From Corticium candelabrum (taxonomy: Eukaryota; Porifera; Homoscleromorpha; Homosclerophorida; Plakinidae), in NCBI RefSeq assembly GCF_963422355.1, contig NC_085101.1, positions 1,224,701 to 1,288,700 on the forward strand: a stretch of 64,000 nt of DNA, in the 5' to 3' direction. Made by a program: the position numbers and the translations under genes. The first letter of the stretch is position 1; every line of letters begins with the position of its first letter. Of the stretch, positions 60,806 to 64,000 are shown piece after piece. A model generated the notes under the pieces. That model was given only the letters and a program-made list of their open reading frames with translations, did no database searches and had not been told where the DNA came from.

Positions 60806-62263
60806 AAAGCAACAGCGACGACCAAGAAAAAGAGCATAGCGAAGCTACACCTTGTCGAAGGTGATATGTCAAGCAGTGACACAGATAGTCCAGAATACGG
60901 AAATGACAGATTGGTGAGTTTGACGTTGACTCCAGACGATGATGAGTCAGTCAATGTGCTAAACGACTCCGCTACAACATATCCGAACAGATTGTATGCT
61001 AACCTACGTGTCAAACGACGGCAGATCAAGTTTCAAATTGACACAGGTGCCACGTGTAACGTCATTAGGCGACAGGATATGCCCATAGCAACGCGTTTAG
61101 AGCAAACAAAGCAAGTGTTAACGCTGTATGACGGAAGCAGGATCAAGCCTCTGGGCAGATGCACATTAGAAGTGAGAAATCCAAAGAATGGGAATGTTTT
61201 TCGCAGCAAATTTGTGGTTGTTGACGACGCTCGAACAGAGTCGATTATTGGAGCTTCCTCAGCGCAAGAAATGGGCCTTATACAGCTGAATATGGAGAAT
61301 GTGCAAGCCATCACCACTCAGCAAAAACAACAAAGGCACAAGACGAAACCAATGACAAAAGAGAGTGTGATGCAGAAATATCCATTGGTCTTCCAAGGAG
61401 AACTGGGACGATTAGCAGGCAAGGTACATCTGATGGTGGATGAGACCATCATGCCTACAAAACAACCAGTTAGGAGAGTGCCTATAGCTATCAAAGAGCA
61501 GCTGCAGAAGGAGCTACAACGAATGGAAGAAATGGGAGTTATAGCAAAAGAAGAGCAGCCGACAGATTGGATTTCCAGTCTAGTCACGGTAAAGAAACCA
61601 AATGGCAAGATTAGAGTATGCATCGATCCTAAACCTCTCAACAGAGCTCTCATTCGAAGTCAATATCTCATGCCTACCCTAGAACACCTGTTACCAGAAC
61701 TAGCAGAAGCACGAATATTCAGTGTGCTAGACGTGAGGAATGGATTCTGGCATGTAAGTCTTGATGATCAAAGTAGTAAGCTTACCGCATTTGGTACACC
61801 CTTTGGAAAATATTGTTGGAAGAGGCTACCATTTGGCGTATCTACAGCACCAGAGATATTCCAGGAGCGATTGAATGCAGCTATTCAAGGAATTCGAGGT
61901 GTGTATACAGTAGCAGATGACCTTTTGATAATTGGCAAGGGATCTACAGAAGCTATTGCTAGAGAGGATCATGACAAGAATTTGACAGCGTTACTGGATA
62001 GATGTCAGGAGAAAGGCATCAAGCTCAATGGAGAGAAATGTCAAATAGCAACACAGAAGGTGAAATACATGGGACATGTACTCTCGTCAGATGGGCTACT
62101 GTCAGATTCCGCAAAAATAGAAGCGATCCAAAAGATGCCAAGGCCTACAAATGTTGCAGGAATACGTCGTTTCATTGGAATGACTGGCTATTTATCACGA
62201 TTCTTAGGTCACCTCTCGGACCTATGTGAACCATTGAGACAACTAACGAAACAATGCATTTAG
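60806..62263 (+). pseudogene. protease-reverse transcriptase of the right-edge LTR element
   Basis: A 465-codon frame (first ATG 60866). It shows protease IDTGATCNVI near 61039, RT palm IFSVLDVRNGFWHVSL near 61718, KRLPFGVSTAPEIFQERL near 61825 and VADDLLII near 61913, where the usual Y/F-x-D-D is VADD. It ends in a stop at 62261. RNase H and integrase continue after it with more breaks. Confidence 0.85.
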
Positions 62264-64000
62264 TTGCAATGGAATGAAGAGCATCAGCAAGCTTTTGACA
62301 AGATTAAAGCAGCAGTCACACAGGCACCTGTCTTACAATACTTTGATGGAAAGTTGCCAACTACAATCCAATGTGACGCCTCTCAGACAGGACTGGGTGC
62401 TGTGCTTATGCAAATAGAGGTCCAATAGCATATGCAAGCAGAGCGTTGACTGAAACTGAGAAGCAGTACGCTCAGATTGAGAAGGAAATGTTGGCAATTG
62501 TATATGCTATGGAGAAATTTCATACCTACACCTATGGACGCGACATTACAATTGAATCGGATCACAAGCCTCTTGTTACCATACACAAGAAACCATTGCA
62601 ATCTGCGCCAAAGCGTTTGCAGAGAATGCTTATGCGATTACAGAAGTATTGAATTGACATTCAATATCGTCCAGGTAAAGAGTTATATCTGGCAGACACT
62701 TTGTCGCGAGCATACCTAGCATATGATGTAGATGCAAACAAGACAGAGAGCATGCAGCAGCAAAGTGATTGGGAGAAAGAATTGGAGCAGGTCAACATGA
62801 TCAATCACTTGCTGGTGGCAAGCACTACACTACAAACCATTCAAAATGCTACTCAAGAAGATCAGAGCTTACAAGAACTACAGCAATACATCATACAAGG
62901 ATGGCCAGACACGAAGTACGGTCTTCCATCATACATTACACCATATTATGACATTCGGAATGAATTGACCGTGCAGCAAGGAATGGTTTTGAAAGGAAAT
63001 ACACTAGTGGTGCCACAAGCAGCTCGAAAATTTGCTCTAGAACGAATACATAGTTCACACATGGGAGCAAATGCTTGCATTAGAAGAGCCAGAGAAGCAC
63101 TCTATTGGCCGGGTATGACAAGCCATATTAGAAATCATGTACAGAAATGCTCCATATGTCGAGACTATGACAACAAGCAACAGAAGGAACCTTTGTTAGC
63201 ACACGAGGTACCTCCAAGACCATGGGCAAAAGTAGGAGCAGATCTATTCAAATTCAAGGGCCGTGATTATCTCATAGTTACTGACTACTACAGTAATTTC
63301 TGGGAGATTGACAGACTACAAGCAACAACTTCAGATGATGTCATCAGGAAAATGAAACAACACTTCTCTCGATATGGCATACCGGAAGTTCTCATTTCTG
63401 ACAACGGTACACAATTCACATCAAGAGAATTTCGATCATTCACGAAGCAGTGGAGATACAGCATGAGACTAGTAGTCCACATCATCATCAATCCAATGGC
63501 AAAGCAGAAAACAGTGTAAAGACAGCAAAACGACTTATGAAAAAAGCTCTACAAGCGGGAACAGATCCATGGCTAGCAATTCTTGAGTTCAGAAACACGC
63601 CAGCTGAAGGACTAAATACAAGGCCTGCACAAAGGTTAATGAACAGAAAAACAAGAACTCTGTTGCCAACAATAGAACAATTTTTACCAGAGAAAATGGA
63701 GGAACATCACAACATAATGGAACGGAAGAAAAGGCAAGCAAAATATTACAACATGAAAGCCAGAGACCTACCGGAGCTGAAAACAAATGATGTGGTTCGA
63801 ATTCAACCAACAGGTAGAGACACAGTTTGGAAACCAGCCAAAATAGAAAAAGTGCTACCAAACAGATCATATTTGGTTATCACCCCTGGAGGAACTATCT
63901 ATAGAAGAAACAGAGTGCAGCTACGAAAGACCAAGGAGGAATTCAAGCCTTCAGCAGGTATGGATGATCCCCCAGTCGAGATGATACCACAACCAAGACA
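62264..64000 (+). pseudogene. RNase H-integrase of the right-edge LTR element (partial)
   Basis: RNase H traces (CDASQTGLGAVLMQ near 62370; KQYAQIEKEMLAIVYAMEKF; DHKPLVTIHK) precede an integrase. The integrase has an HHCC finger (HSSHMGANACIRRAREALYW, CSICRDY) and a core with VGADLFKFKGRDYLIVTDYY and VLISDNGTQF, the third acidic residue falling after a frameshift near 63470. The C-terminal frame (EFRNTPAEGLNTRPAQRLMN, then DVVRIQP) runs past 63900 to the window edge. Confidence 0.8.

Larger units (their letters stand above)
59813..64000 (+). mobile_element. decayed Ty3/Gypsy-type LTR retrotransposon, 3' end outside window
   Basis: Order: short LTR, gag (59977-60798), protease and reverse transcriptase (60806-62263), RNase H (about 62280-62700) and integrase (62701 to the edge). 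It differs from family A and from the intact element in sequence. Several frameshifts and stops make it inactive. Confidence 0.85.

Noticed and set aside
60780-60810. Programmed frameshift between gag and pol of the right-edge element
   Set aside because: The break removes the last Cys of a zinc knuckle and other breaks follow, so simple decay is more likely.

Overview
The window is eukaryotic and almost certainly animal. Its genes carry GT-AG introns, a collagen stalk is encoded by short exons whose lengths are multiples of 9, and microsatellites and transposable elements of many classes fill the rest. Three host gene families are recognisable. A collagen-stalked TNF ligand, LolA-like membrane glycoproteins and a FANCB-like protein together fit an early-branching invertebrate such as a sponge. 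That placement is inference; no marker gene fixes the species.

Host genes. (1) Two tandem paralogous genes on the + strand (5-7493 and 11788-14156) each have three coding exons joined by phase-0 introns. They encode type I membrane proteins with a signal peptide, a LolA-like two-part ectodomain, a juxtamembrane linker and a C-terminal membrane helix. A decayed copy of the second gene's last exon lies at 59195-59812. (2) A single-exon FANCB-like gene is on the - strand (15288-17666). A C-terminally truncated, stop-containing copy of it and its upstream region lies at 36604-39075. (3) A + strand gene (39725-55758) encodes a secreted or membrane-anchored collagen-TNF protein of about 314 residues in 11 exons, split by a 12.8 kb intron full of mobile elements.

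Mobile and repeat landscape, left to right: a 1.1 kb GT/GTGC microsatellite and a TA-flanked MITE in intron 1 of the first LolA-like gene; a MITE and a LINE relic in its intron 2; a nested stack of terminal-inverted-repeat elements between the two LolA-like genes (7861-11408); a decayed LINE (19495-22320); a decayed minus-strand LTR retrotransposon (23888-28552); a second copy of that family (28553-36603) into which a structurally intact LTR retrotransposon with identical 133-bp LTRs and a 5-bp target duplication has inserted (28904-33287); LINE tails, an LTR-element fragment, an unassigned coding-like block (43.6-47.7 kb) and a Tc1/mariner-like transposon (48718-50750) inside the large collagen-TNF intron; a hAT-like remnant; a third fragment of the minus-strand LTR family starting within about 10 bases of the TNF stop codon; a tRNA-derived SINE with clear target duplications (58460-58906); and a decayed LTR retrotransposon that runs off the right edge (59813-64000).

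The best candidate for something undescribed is the 43.6-47.7 kb block. It has overlapping, stop-interrupted reading frames that do not resemble the surrounding retroelements, and one frame looks like a YqaJ-type nuclease. It may be an endogenous fragment of a DNA virus or an unusual large element. The collagen-TNF gene is the most biologically interesting intact locus.
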